In this document: positions 54,431 through 64,000 of the stretch, in pieces
Numbering within the stretch: position 1 is the stretch's first letter
Layout: each line of letters begins with the position of its first letter
NCBI GenBank assembly: GCA_021234155.1
Contig: JAJEKV010000074.1
Span: forward strand, 2,361,789 to 2,425,788
DNA length: 64,000 nucleotides
Source of the DNA: Isoetes taiwanensis
Lineage: Eukaryota; Streptophyta; Lycopodiopsida; Isoetales; Isoetaceae
Direction: 5' to 3'
The notes under the pieces: generated by a model
Told to the model about the DNA's origin: nothing
The model's input: the letters and a program-made list of their open reading frames with translations, nothing else
Databases searched by the model: none
Translations under genes and position numbers: made by a program

Positions 54431-57400
54431 AGGGTGACAAATTACTGGAAGAAATAGGGAATTCTTTTTCTCCATAAAATAAAATGTGTTTAATCTCATT
54501 AACGAATAGTTTATTATTCTTTGTTCCCAAATAAATCCCCCATTTTTTCTCCGGAGTTACTTGCCAAATTGCTTCTCTGGACCCAGTACCAGCAAATATA
54601 TACAATAGACTAAAATGCCAGCTGTTAATGTTGTAATGGCTTACACAGTGAACAAATGGGGCACTGCTTATCACAGTGGCAGCAAACCTTAACCTGCAAC
54701 ACAATCAATGCCTTTAGAATATGCAACATAGCATCATCAAATAATTATAGCAATCAAATGATTAAACAACATGCCCTCATAAGAAAATCATTCTTGCACT
54801 AAACTGAAAGCTACCCCTAAGACCAACGTAAAATTTTAGACAAGGACAGACCTACTTGGAATTCTAAAAAAGGAAGGAGGTATAATGCATAGCATAGCCT
54901 TTTAGGACCATTGCATGATTACAGGCGAGTTGGAAAGGTTCTTGAGGTTAGGTTGGGTTGTCTTCATCGGACGTAGCTTAAAAACATCAAGCCTTTTTTT
55001 AATTAGTCCTCATCAATACCCATCATTCCAGAAGTTGATTTATAAGAATAGAATAGAATAGAATAGAATAGAATAAGACAATTTTGGTGCGTTGTAACTT
55101 CTGCCTAGAAAGTCACAACATTGCAATACTATGACCATAGGACAACTTTGGTATGCTGTGTGATTCTCATGTTGATTCATACTTAATTCACAGCCATAAC
55201 CATAGATCAGGCAACAACATGCCTATAGACTTAATTCACAGCCATGTGAATATGCCTCTACTGTTGTTTCATGGTAATAAATAACAAACTATGCTGCCGT
55301 AGCCCCCTTGCTTTTTGGGCCTCGTACTTATAGCTGGCATTGGTAATTCAACTACACGACCATGACCATGACCATGACCATGACCATGACCATGACCATG
55401 ACCATGACCATGACCATGACCATGACCATGACCATGGTCATATGTACAGAAGCAACAGGAAGTTGATTTAGTCACAGCCGAGACTATGAGGCAATATGCC
55501 TCTAATTTATGAATTGTACTATAAAATGAGGTCCCCGCTTTTCTAGTTGACAACTTCATCAAAGTTGTCATTGCTATGCTTGCAAGTACCAACGGTTCAA
55601 ACAAATGGATATCTTCCCTATCCATATCTGTTTATGGCTACTGCCAAAAAACCACAACCTCCTGGAACAAATGTCAATACTTGACAAACAAGAGACTTCA
55701 TGCAGTTATTTTCTTTAACAAGACAAAGAACTGGACCTGATTTTACTGTAAGCACAGAAAACACAACCATCTTCAGTCCATAAAAGTAGACTAACGGATG
55801 TCAGCTTCAAATGTACTACTTTCTCAATGCAACTATTATTTCATCTTTTAAGGTAGGAAAGATTACACATTATGTGGAAAAAGCACCAAACAATGAAAAT
55901 GAGAACTCACCATGGAATGCCTCAATGATATAAAGAGCTACTCCACATGCTAGTTTATCTAGCAAACTTAAAAGTACCATAAACAAAAGCAGAGGCCTGC
56001 AGATTACAACCTACAAGTACGCCCTCCATGCTCCATGCAGTTAGAATTTTCTCAAAGCTTCAACAACCAAGGCCCAGTTGGATGAATCCAGAAGTGAAAA
56101 TAAGTACCAACATTAGGGCATTTCCAAAGGCAATCATAACTGCAATGAAATATATCAAGCCTTGCAGATGGTCAGGCGGATAATATATTGCGGTGCGACA
56201 ATATCCAAAAGTCTTGCACCCCAAAGCGAAGAAAGCTTTGGTCATAGTTTTGCAGCTCCTTCATCAAATCATATAGATCTTGGCATGTGATCTAACTGTT
56301 CATGCATGCAATCAGTGCTTAGTCGACCATATATTCGACAATGCAATTCTTGGTTTTTGAACAACATCGATTCTTCCTGGACATAGAATAGCCAATGGCG
56401 ACCACAATACCGCTGTACAAATTTTGAAGGCCGTATAAACCTCATCTATAGACTATCAAACCACCATACCTTGTAATAATTTCTTGCCTTGCATGGAACT
56501 AGGTACCCCTGTTCGCCGGTTTCGGCACCAAATGGCAGCTCAAAAATAGTGGTTTATCCTTGAGAAAAAGATTGAATCATAGAAAGCGACCACTCTTAAA
56601 AGGCGGGGAGAACTTAAGCTGGATTTTTTGACATAGATCGCAACAATCAAGAAGATAAGACCACGCCCATGCAACCGCAGATAAAACAGATGGCCCAAAT
56701 AGCATTGTATAACATGTATGTGCATCTGACCTTATTGACGAAACAAATCCATTTATTGATGAAACAAACATGATCGCCCGTTCTGCATTTGGCCTTCAAA
56801 TTACCACCAGTTGAACCCGAAGGATTTTTCCTGCAAAAAGATTAAACGCCGTGAGCTAGCACAATATGCAGGAAAATACATCGGATCAAAATCAAATCAT
56901 GTGAGTTAGTTGGCTGATGGAATTCAATGATCATGGCATCCACTATTTACATATCATGCTTCAACATTCTGCAACAAAGAAGCACAGGGTTAGACTAATG
57001 CTACTAACTAGGTAAATCAAAAAGTCTTTTCCTGAGCTGAAAATGCAAGATTTGCATCAGAGAAATTAGCAGATGCAGTTTTAAATCCAAAGAATCCGAT
57101 TATAAGCAACCCAGAATCGGATATTTGTTAATAGTAGAGGCCTGCCTCCAACCATCCCATTTTTCAATACAACTCTAACTGGAGGTTACACACAACAACT
57201 GCAGTACATTATTTTATTCCAGAGAAATACCTGCTAGTCTGGAAGTCTTATTTCGTCTGAAAGACAGGGTCCACAGCCTCAACTCTAACTCCAGTACCAC
57301 TCTGTGGCATGGCAAATACGTCCACAACTCGAACCCCCTTCTATTGTTCTCCTTCGCTAACCTGCATCAGAGCTTTTAACTGAGAGCTCCAATTGCCATG

Positions 57401-57600
57401 GAATTTTGCACAGACCAATTTCGGGCAGAGCAGGCCTCTCCGGTTAGCCAGTTTCAAGAGTGGCTGTCCAACAACGAAAACGACCGAGAGTTTACAGCCA
57501 ATAACGGGTTTTGAGGTTGGTAAAACGGGACGATGCTGACACAGCCGCACCGTTTGGCCGCCTAGGGCTCTGCCCTGGGCCGGCCGTCTATGCTGGTACG
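54431..57600. other. non-coding stretch with microsatellites
   Basis: An (AATAG)n run lies at 55048-55074. A pure (CCATGA)n hexanucleotide array of about 13 units lies at about 55358-55436, which gives a chance His-Gly repeat on the minus strand. No exons were recognised. Confidence 0.4.
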
Positions 57601-58188
57601 CCTTGGGCTGCCCATCGCATCTATGGAAGGTAGCAACAAGAAGGTGCATGCTTCTTCTGCAGATCTTGCGCCGTTTTTTTGCTGGTTTTCTGGATGGAGA
57701 AGGGATTGGCTTAGGGCAAGGATTTTCATTTGTGGCCAGGCGAAGGGACTTCTTCTGCTTTGATTCACAGGCAAGGATCCATGGCTTTCACCCAGGTGAT
57801 CCATATTTAAATCTTTCGAAATATAATCTGGCAGAAAAGTTCTTTTCTTTTTCCCATCTCTTACTGGCAGAAATACACAGAGCAGGTAGATGGAAGCAGC
57901 AGGGTTTGTTTCTTTTTGTAGCCATGGCAGTGTGATTAGTCAGCTTTTGAAAATTATGGCAGAATGTTTTGGTGTTTGATTACAGTTGATAATTTAAGAC
58001 TGGGCTCTAAGAGTAGTCTGGTGGGTTGGGCTTGTTCTAAGCCTAACTAGCTTCAAGATAACTGTTTGAGCCACAGTAACCTTCTGCTATTATCTAGATT
58101 GTTGATTGGTTAGGCTGCTTGGAGGCATGGAATAATTTAAGGGCTAAACTTAGCTATTTGGCGATTTTTTGGCACATTTTAAAAAAAA
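57601..58188. other. possible leader or first-exon region, no gene assigned
   Basis: A 110-residue plus frame (57603-57935) and overlapping minus frames lack recognisable domains. I could not choose a strand. Confidence 0.2.
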
Positions 58189-58730
58189 AATGGCTAAAGT
58201 AAATGGAAAAAATTGGGAAAAAAATAATAATTTTAGCTTAACTTTTTTCGGGACTGCACCAACCCTGGAGCTCTTTAGCCAAACGCTAGAAAGTAAGAGA
58301 GTGAAATTTTGTATTGTTTAGCTAAGCCATAGAAACTTTTAGAATGAATTTCGGGCTAGTTTAGTTATCATCATTCTAGTTTATATGAAATATATGATTA
58401 GTAGTTTAGTTTCTAGTCTAGCATTATAAATTAATTTGAGTCCTAGACTTTGATAGTTAGCATTATTTTAGAATGTTTTCACAAAGAAAATGACTAAAAT
58501 AAGTGGAATATATTGAAAAAAAGTATAGTAATTTGGCTTCATATTTTCTGTTGGCCAGACCATAGACATTTTTGGGATGATATTTGGATTAGTTTAGCTA
58601 AACGCTAGAAAGTATGAGAGGAAAAATATGTACAGTTTAGCTAAACCACAGAAAGTTTTGGGATTCATATCGAGCAAGTTTAGCTAAAGTCATTCTGGCT
58701 AATAAGAAATATGCGATTAGTAATTTATTC
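58189..58730 (+). repeat. imperfect direct repeat, period about 300-320 bp
   Basis: AATGGCTAAAGTAAATGG at 58189 matches AATGACTAAAATAAGTGG at 58489. CCAAACGCTAGAAAGT near 58279 matches CTAAACGCTAGAAAGT near 58598, with the following GTTTAGCTAARCCA. No coding content. Confidence 0.6.
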
Positions 58731-60159
58731 CCTGCTTGGAGGCAGAGAATCAGATTCATAAAAGAAGGTGGCAGCTTCAGGAATAGTGTGGCAGCCTATT
58801 CCATTTATTACTGCTTTCTCTTTAATGTTCTATGTATATATGGGAATTTCCATGTGCCTTTGCAGATGTGGTCAGGTAAATTGGATTAAAAATCTTGAAA
58901 TTCAAGTTTCGGGAGACCTTGGATTTCACTTTCTGATGAAGGGTTATGTAGACTGTTAGTTCTTGAATCTTTGCCCGTATGGAAGCATGATGACCTAGAG
59001 GTTTCTCCAACAATGCACCATCTTTTGGATCATCTTCTAGGGCTGGGCTTGGAGGTCTAGTTGGATTTTAATGGATTTAGAAGCATGGGGAGCTAGGAGC
59101 TTTGCTACCTCTACAATGGGAATGCGTTCTCTTCGGGCATAAGGTTTGGGCAATTGCTTGGCTACATGTCCTTCTTTTTTATTCAGGTTTTGGTCCAATT
59201 TATCCTACTAGTCTGCAAAGGATACTGGGATTTACTACTTGCACTTAATTCAAATCTGGCCAGTAAGGGTAACAGAAGCTGTTGCAGTTGAGTAAGTAAG
59301 TGGAATAGTGGTGGAAATTTATGGAGAAGGTCTTATAGTATTTGGTTCAGCAGAAGAAGGTTGTTCCCTATAGTAAGTTGACCCAAAGAAGATGTTGAAC
59401 AACTCCATGATGAGTACTCTTCTTTTTTCATTTACTGTATATTCTGAGAACAGTTTCTTTCTTTTTCCCTGAATCTTCAGGGTTTTTTTTGTGCTGTAAA
59501 GTTTTATCATATGAATACAAAAACTGCCGTTTCTTCCAAAAAAAAAAAAAGGGGTTTTGAGCAGTCATAGGCATATTCCAAGCATATACTGGCATATACC
59601 TATAATATGCCACAAACCCACATAAACAAGGGTTTGCCCCCTTAGGGGCAACCCAAAAAATAACTTTTGTGATTAAAATTTTTTCTTTCAGCCAAAACTT
59701 TGAAAAAAGCATTCCAACATAATGGAAGATGATGTTATTTTGGTTCAAAGGAGGAAAAAAGCAAGGAAGCACCCGCAACTTTAAAATGCCACATAAACCA
59801 TTAAACAGATTTAAAATATTGAGTACTTGATATTCCATAAACAACTACAACTAAAAGTACAACTTTCTTTTAGCAGTCTTGCCTACACACCCCCCTCCCC
59901 CCCCCCCAAACCCCCAATACAACAATTCTTGGAATTCTAGCCTATCCATTCTTATCTATTGCATAATATTTTCACATCTACGACCTAGAAAATTACAAAA
60001 ATGCTGAAATTTCCTCCGACTTCTCAACTTCATCAGAGCATCAGGATGCAATGTGGCCGGCATGATGCTTGTCCACGAGTGCTTGCTCGGTGCTTAAAGG
60101 CGAAGGAGGACTCAGATAGGTCGGTAAAAAATGCTATAGAGAGCAGATCATGAGGACTT
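58731..60159. other. non-coding stretch
   Basis: No gene is supported. A poly(A) run at about 59538-59550 and a C homopolymer tract at about 59889-59908 are the only simple features. Confidence 0.35.
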
Positions 60160-61590
60160 TTTATTTTGCACAAACAGATCTCGGCCACTTAAGGACCCAA
60201 CCTCCATTCCATGGTGTCAAATAGGCTCGTCACTTCTGGCACATACCGCTTCTAGTATGCAGCAACATTTACATGCTCTGCACAATTTTTGTGAGAACAC
60301 AGGTCTGCATGTTAATCTCCAAAAGACCAAGCTTTTAGTAGTTCAATCTTCTCGTCCCAATGTTCCCACTATGCACTATGATAGCCGAGAAGTTGAAGTT
60401 GTAGATAGCTACAAGTATCTTGGTGTGGAATTCTGTAAGAACACACTTTGGGAACAGTGTATTACCAAGCGGGTGGCTTCTGGATGGAGAGCACTCTATG
60501 CAATGCAAAACAATTGTTTTCGCACAGAAATTCAATGATTGGCCACGGAAAGCCCACTTGTTTCGGGCTTTGGTAGAGCCTGTTTTACTGTATGGTTCTG
60601 AAGTGTGGGGGCCTGCCATTAGTCCTGGTGCTTGGGAGAGCTTGGAGCGGGTGCAAAAGTCTTTTCTCACTTACAGCTTCGGAGTTAAAACAACGGTGCC
60701 CTATGTTATTCTTTTACAAGAGACAGGTTTTTGGCCTCTTCAACATTCTGCCATGAAGCGCCATCTCCACTATATCCGCAAGGTGCACCACATGGATGAT
60801 GTTAGGTATCCTGTTCTTGCACTTGCTATGGCTGAATCTCCTCAGCGTTTGAAACGATGTTGGAAAGAGCATTGCACTACATGGTTTGCCCGTTGGGCTG
60901 TGCAACCAGAGCACTGCCTGATACTTGCTAGTTCTGATCCTGAGCTTTTGCAACAATATCTCAATGGTCGTTTTTCTCAAAAGATATGGGACGCAGTTAC
61001 TTTGGCCCAAGTGAAAACTGGTCATTATATCATGCATACATAAATCCCACCTTGGCAACAGGGCCCCAAGCTTATTTGCTTGCTTCATTGTCCAGGAACA
61101 AGCTTGTAGCTATTGCATCAATTCGCACGGGGTCCCACAGGCTACGGATTGAGACAGGTTGATGGGAGCGGCCGCAATTGCCGCGAGAAGCGAGACTATG
61201 TGCCTGTTGCCAGTTACAGGTTATTGAAGATGAAAGCCATACTCTTCTGCGTTGCCCTGCTTTTGAGATAGTCCAGAATCATTTTTTGACCTTAGCATTC
61301 CATTCCACGCTTCCACAACTTCTCAGAGTACCATCTGTGCATGACTTGGCATTATACATACTTGAGGTTCTAGATAAACGTCTGCAATTACTGAGCCCTC
61401 AGTAGTCATTATCTCCACTTGTCTAGTATCATCATTACTGCAAAAGTTTTTCCCTTGAAATCCTTTCGAGACAGGGGTTTTTTAATCCTAGTAGTAATGA
61501 TTGTACTAGTCCATTGTATGGGTCCCATGACCTATTGGTCTCCGTGGACGTTAAAAAATCTATTCTATTCTATTCTTCTAAGCCAAATTG
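60160..61590 (+). mobile_element. 5'-truncated LINE remnant, LINE-D
   Basis: Frames in series give the C-terminal part of a LINE polyprotein: FCENTGLHVNLQKTKLLVVQ and YKYLGVEFCKNTLWEQCITK (60257-60538); after a frameshift, LFRALVEPVLLYGSEVWGPA and ILLQETGFWPLQHSAMKRHL (to 61043); then a zinc-knuckle-like ARLCACCQLQVIEDESHTLL (61178-61405). The 3' end is a CTATTCTATTCTATTCT run near 61560-61577. Same family as LINE-C. The catalytic YADD region is missing and there is an in-frame stop near 61160. Confidence 0.85.
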
Positions 61591-61930
61591 ATTCAGTGTC
61601 ATTTAATCATGATATTCTTTCATTCACGTCCCTTTCAAATGGGCTTTTTAAGGCGGGGAAGATAGATGACGGAATACAACATTTAAAAACACAACCCTTA
61701 TTCGAGGTATCATGAAAGCAAAAAATTAGATGCTGCAGATACCAAATGATCCCATAGAACAGAGCCGTTCGCTAAAGCTGAAATTCTACCTGTTGTGCAT
61801 TGGCATATTGGAAAATCACAAACAGAGATAAATACCACTGCCTATGCATGTCTACTGCGGAGATGTAGCAAAGGAAGGAAGGAAGGAAGGAAGGTACTTT
61901 CTGTCAAAGGGAGAACTAGTGATCACACTA
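61591..61930. other. short non-coding stretch
   Basis: Contains an (AAGG)n microsatellite at about 61873-61896. Confidence 0.4.
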
Positions 61931-62210
61931 GGAGAAATGGGCTATAGAATGATTTTTTACAAATGATTCCTACGTTAAAAACCACCTTAAAGATGTGCAG
62001 ACACTGTGAGAGCTTGGAAATTGCCGGACTTGTGCTTGAGACAATTTCTAACAAGGATATGATTTCCAGGACCACCATGATTGCCGCTCATACACAGAAT
62101 GACATGTGTAAAAAAGCCATATATTTTCTCCAGCAAAATGTACTCACAAGGAGTGAACCTTGATAGGGTTAAGTTCGTGATATTGTTAGAGGCATGCAAA
62201 GAACCAGAAG
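61931..62210 (+). pseudogene. PPR protein fragment
   Basis: CESLEIAGLVLETISNKDMI, then TTMIAAHTQND in one frame and MYSQGVNLDRVKFVILLEAC in the next (junction near 62140) match consecutive PLS-type PPR motifs. The conserved Trp of SWTTMIAAY is replaced (SRTTMIAAH). It is a short, frameshifted genomic remnant without the N- or C-terminal parts. Confidence 0.65.
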
Positions 62211-62739
62211 TCTATACATGTGAGGTACAATACTCCTATTTCTTGTGGAGGATAGAAGCATAAAAGGGTGGGCAAAAAAAAGTGCCAGTATTTTACATTT
62301 ACAAATTCAAAATATAAGGACACCCCCTCCCCCTCCCCCCCTCCCCCTCAATATTATCCTTGGAAGGAGGTATCATTAATGTTTTAGGGGCAAGAAAATA
62401 TGAGAAATAATTCTGAACTCTCCTCCCGCTCTGTTCGACCTCCCTCCCGCTCGAATCTCCATAGCCAAAAGCTTAACATCCATAATCGACTGTTCGAACC
62501 TCCATAGCCAAGATCAAGACCTCCATAGCCAAAATTCTAATTCTCCGCCAAAAGCTTGCATTTTCAGAAAGCCTGAAGTGCCAGGGAGGAGCTCATCATG
62601 ATGAAGCAGCTTGGAACAAAGACATCTCCAAAGAAATCTCCTCACAACAAACCTGTAAAGCCCATGCCAAGGTCTCCCCCTAGAACTGCAACCCAAAAAC
62701 TTAAGTGTGGGTCTTCTTCAGATCGAGAGGTTGTCTACA
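62211..62739. other. non-coding stretch
   Basis: C-rich runs lie at 62321-62348. No gene was seen. Confidence 0.35.
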
Positions 62740-62850
62740 TCTAATCTAATATAATAAGAAAATAGCGCCCGTATGTCTGTATTCCACGCCCCATCGACGG
62801 TGGAGGATGTGCCACGTGGCTTGATCTCGGCCGTCCGTGGGCCTTGGGCC
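62740..62850 (+). mobile_element. Helitron-like 5' terminus (candidate)
   Basis: TCTAATCTAATATAATAAGA, then TAGCGCCCGTATGTCTGT and GGCTTGATCTCGGCCGTCCG. This resembles plant Helitron 5' ends and the minus-strand sequence at 33200-33355. No 3' end found. Confidence 0.3.
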
Positions 62851-62879
62851 CTCAAAAGCTCCCAAGTTTGGTGGACAAA

Positions 62880-62960
62880 ATTTTTTTGGTTTACCACGGA
62901 CTCGAACCCTGAACATTGCCCCCCAAACCCCCCACCCTTACCACTAGACCAACCAGTCTT
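62880..62960 (-). repeat. tRNA-derived SINE-like unit
   Basis: On the minus strand an A-box-like TGGTTGGTCTAGTGGTAAGG is followed by a B-box GGTTCGAGTCC (62898-62908). The acceptor stem is not conserved, so it is not a tRNA gene. Confidence 0.45.
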
Positions 62961-63049
62961 CTCTTAAAATAATAGGAAGTCCATGCTTAGTTAAGGCTGG
63001 GGCAATGGAAATTCCTTTGGTTAATTAAGAGCCTTGATGTTAAAAGTTT

Positions 63050-63125
63050 TTTGGTTTAGGAAGGATTCGAGCCCTGGGCTGTGGCACCCCAGCCCTGAAT
63101 CTCAACCACTAGGGCAAGGATTAGT
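63050..63125 (-). repeat. tRNA-derived SINE-like unit
   Basis: On the minus strand CCTTGCCCTAGTGGTTGAGA (A-box-like, about 63100-63119) is followed by GGGCTCGAATCC (63063-63074). It lies next to and resembles the unit at 62880-62960, including the flanking TTTTTTGGTTTA. Confidence 0.45.
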
Positions 63126-63199
63126 TCCTTAAAGAACATGATGATTTGAACATTGTTAAAGGTGGGATATGTGCAAGGTTTAAAACATGCACAATCCTA

Positions 63200-63222
63200 G
63201 AACCTTCTAGAATGTTCTAGAA
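63200..63222. promoter_or_regulatory. heat-shock-element motif, five alternating units
   Basis: The sequence GAA-cc-TTC-ta-GAA-tg-TTC-ta-GAA forms five perfect alternating GAA/TTC units at 5-bp spacing, the binding pattern of trimeric HSF. No downstream gene is in the window. Confidence 0.5.
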
Positions 63223-63228
63223 TAAAGC

Positions 63229-63638
63229 TACAGAGAGAATATGGGAGAGAGGGAGGGGGAGAGAGATGGGAGAGAGAGAGGAGAGAGAAGAGAGAAAGGA
63301 GAGAGGGGAATAGAAAAGAGAGAGAAAGATAGAGAGAGAGGGGAGAAATAGAGAGAGAGGAGAGAGATAGGAGAGAGAGAAGGAAAAAAGGGGAGAGAGA
63401 GAAGAGAGAAAGGGGGGAGGGAGAGAGAGAGAGAATAAAACCACCAGAGAGAAGAGGGAAAGACTAAAGAGGGGAGACATGTTCTAAACATAGAGAGGAG
63501 AGAGAAGAAAAGGGAGAGGGAAGAGAGGAGAGAGAAGAGAAAGGGAGCATAAGAGAGAGAGAGAGGAATACAAATAGAGAAAAGATAGCATTCATGTTGA
63601 AAAGAGAGAGAGAGATAGGAGAGAGAGAAGGAAAAAAG

Positions 63639-63680
<42 letters not shown>

Positions 63681-63923
63681 AAGAGAGAGTTTAAAAGGAG
63701 AGAGAAAGTTGAGAGGAGAGAAGAAGAGAAGAGGGAGAGGGGAAAGAGAGAAGAGAGAGAGAGAGACAAAGAGAGAGGAGAGAGAAAGAGAGAAGGGAAG
63801 AGAAAGAGAGGGGAGCAAAGAGGAGAGAGAAGAGAGAGAAGAGAAAGGGAAGAGAGAGGGAGGGAAGGAGAGGACGGAGGGGAGGGGAGAGAGAAAGGAG
63901 AGAGAGAAGGAAGAAAGGGGAGA
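63229..63923 (+). repeat. GA-rich polypurine tract, about 700 bp
   Basis: Almost unbroken AG-dinucleotide and GGAGA-type sequence on the plus strand with a few short interruptions (for example near 63480 and 63590). GA repeats are known binding sites for plant BPC/GAGA-type factors and can form triplex DNA. All long open frames over it (Ser/Leu-rich or Arg/Glu-rich) are artefacts of the composition. Confidence 0.9.
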
Positions 63924-63953
63924 GAATAATCTGAAATGCTCTAAATAGGTATA

Positions 63954-63966
63954 GAAAGTTCTAGAA
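63954..63966. promoter_or_regulatory. heat-shock-element motif, three units
   Basis: GAA-ag-TTC-ta-GAA, three alternating units on the far side of the GA tract. Confidence 0.35.
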
Positions 63967-64000
63967 TTGAAGGTTTGTGCATAACTAAAAAAGGCCTTAT

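Noticed and set aside
55269-55625. 118-residue frame with a His-Gly repeat
   Set aside because: The repeat is a (CCATGA)n microsatellite; the rest has no recognisable domain or splice partners.
62880-63125. tRNA genes
   Set aside because: A- and B-box-like motifs are present but no acceptor or anticodon stem pairs; better explained as SINE-like repeats.
63228-63929. Long Ser/Leu-rich and Arg/Glu-rich open frames
   Set aside because: They are artefacts of the GA-rich tract on both strands.

Overview
The window looks like plant nuclear DNA. It is AT-rich and gene-poor, has spliceosomal-type splice signals, and carries a plant-style secreted LRR protein, an F-box protein, PPR and FKBP gene fragments, Copia-type, TRIM and LINE retroelements with plant zf-RVT tails, and tRNA-derived SINE-like units. 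The PPR fragments resemble the large fern PPR families, so a fern or other non-flowering vascular plant is my best guess. The sequence alone does not prove it.

Confident intact coding regions are few. They are an intron-less secreted LRR protein (minus strand, 7417-9519) and an intron-less F-box protein (plus strand, about 45035-46348). A readable terminal exon of an unknown gene lies at 51100-51264 (minus). Everything else that reads as protein is transposon remnant or pseudogene.

Repeats region by region: two decayed LINEs on the minus strand at 89-1464 and 2312-5050, the second split by a small element (copy A, 3461-3820); a tandem segmental duplication carrying exon-like pieces (13681-15103); two tandem small elements (copies B and C, 16201-17225); a larger relative (copy F, 17459-21740) that is itself split by a 3.24-kb LTR retrotransposon (17967-21207) carrying captured FKBP and PPR sequence; complex tandem repeats (22261-22690); a near-perfect inverted repeat with 737-bp arms (23594-25303); a complete 403-bp TRIM (25447-25849); SINE-like repeats (26748-26980); LINE remnants at 29780-30540, 40590-41030 and 60160-61590; a 5.15-kb Copia element with clean target duplications but a broken pol (35094-40248); a PIF/Harbinger-like element (43512-44674); two more small elements in tandem (copies D and E, 48581-49578); and a 700-bp GA-rich purine tract flanked by heat-shock-element motifs (63200-63966).

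The most unusual item is the six-copy family A-F. Each copy starts with a palindrome-tipped terminal repeat. Each ends with the inverted form of that repeat followed by a 20-nt hairpin (CGATCCGA-loop-TCGGATCG). The two ends of a given copy vary together, and longer members carry internal stem-loops in which stems change but pairing is kept around a conserved loop. No protein is encoded. It resembles a non-autonomous Helentron/Helitron2-type element, but I cannot assign the class without searches.
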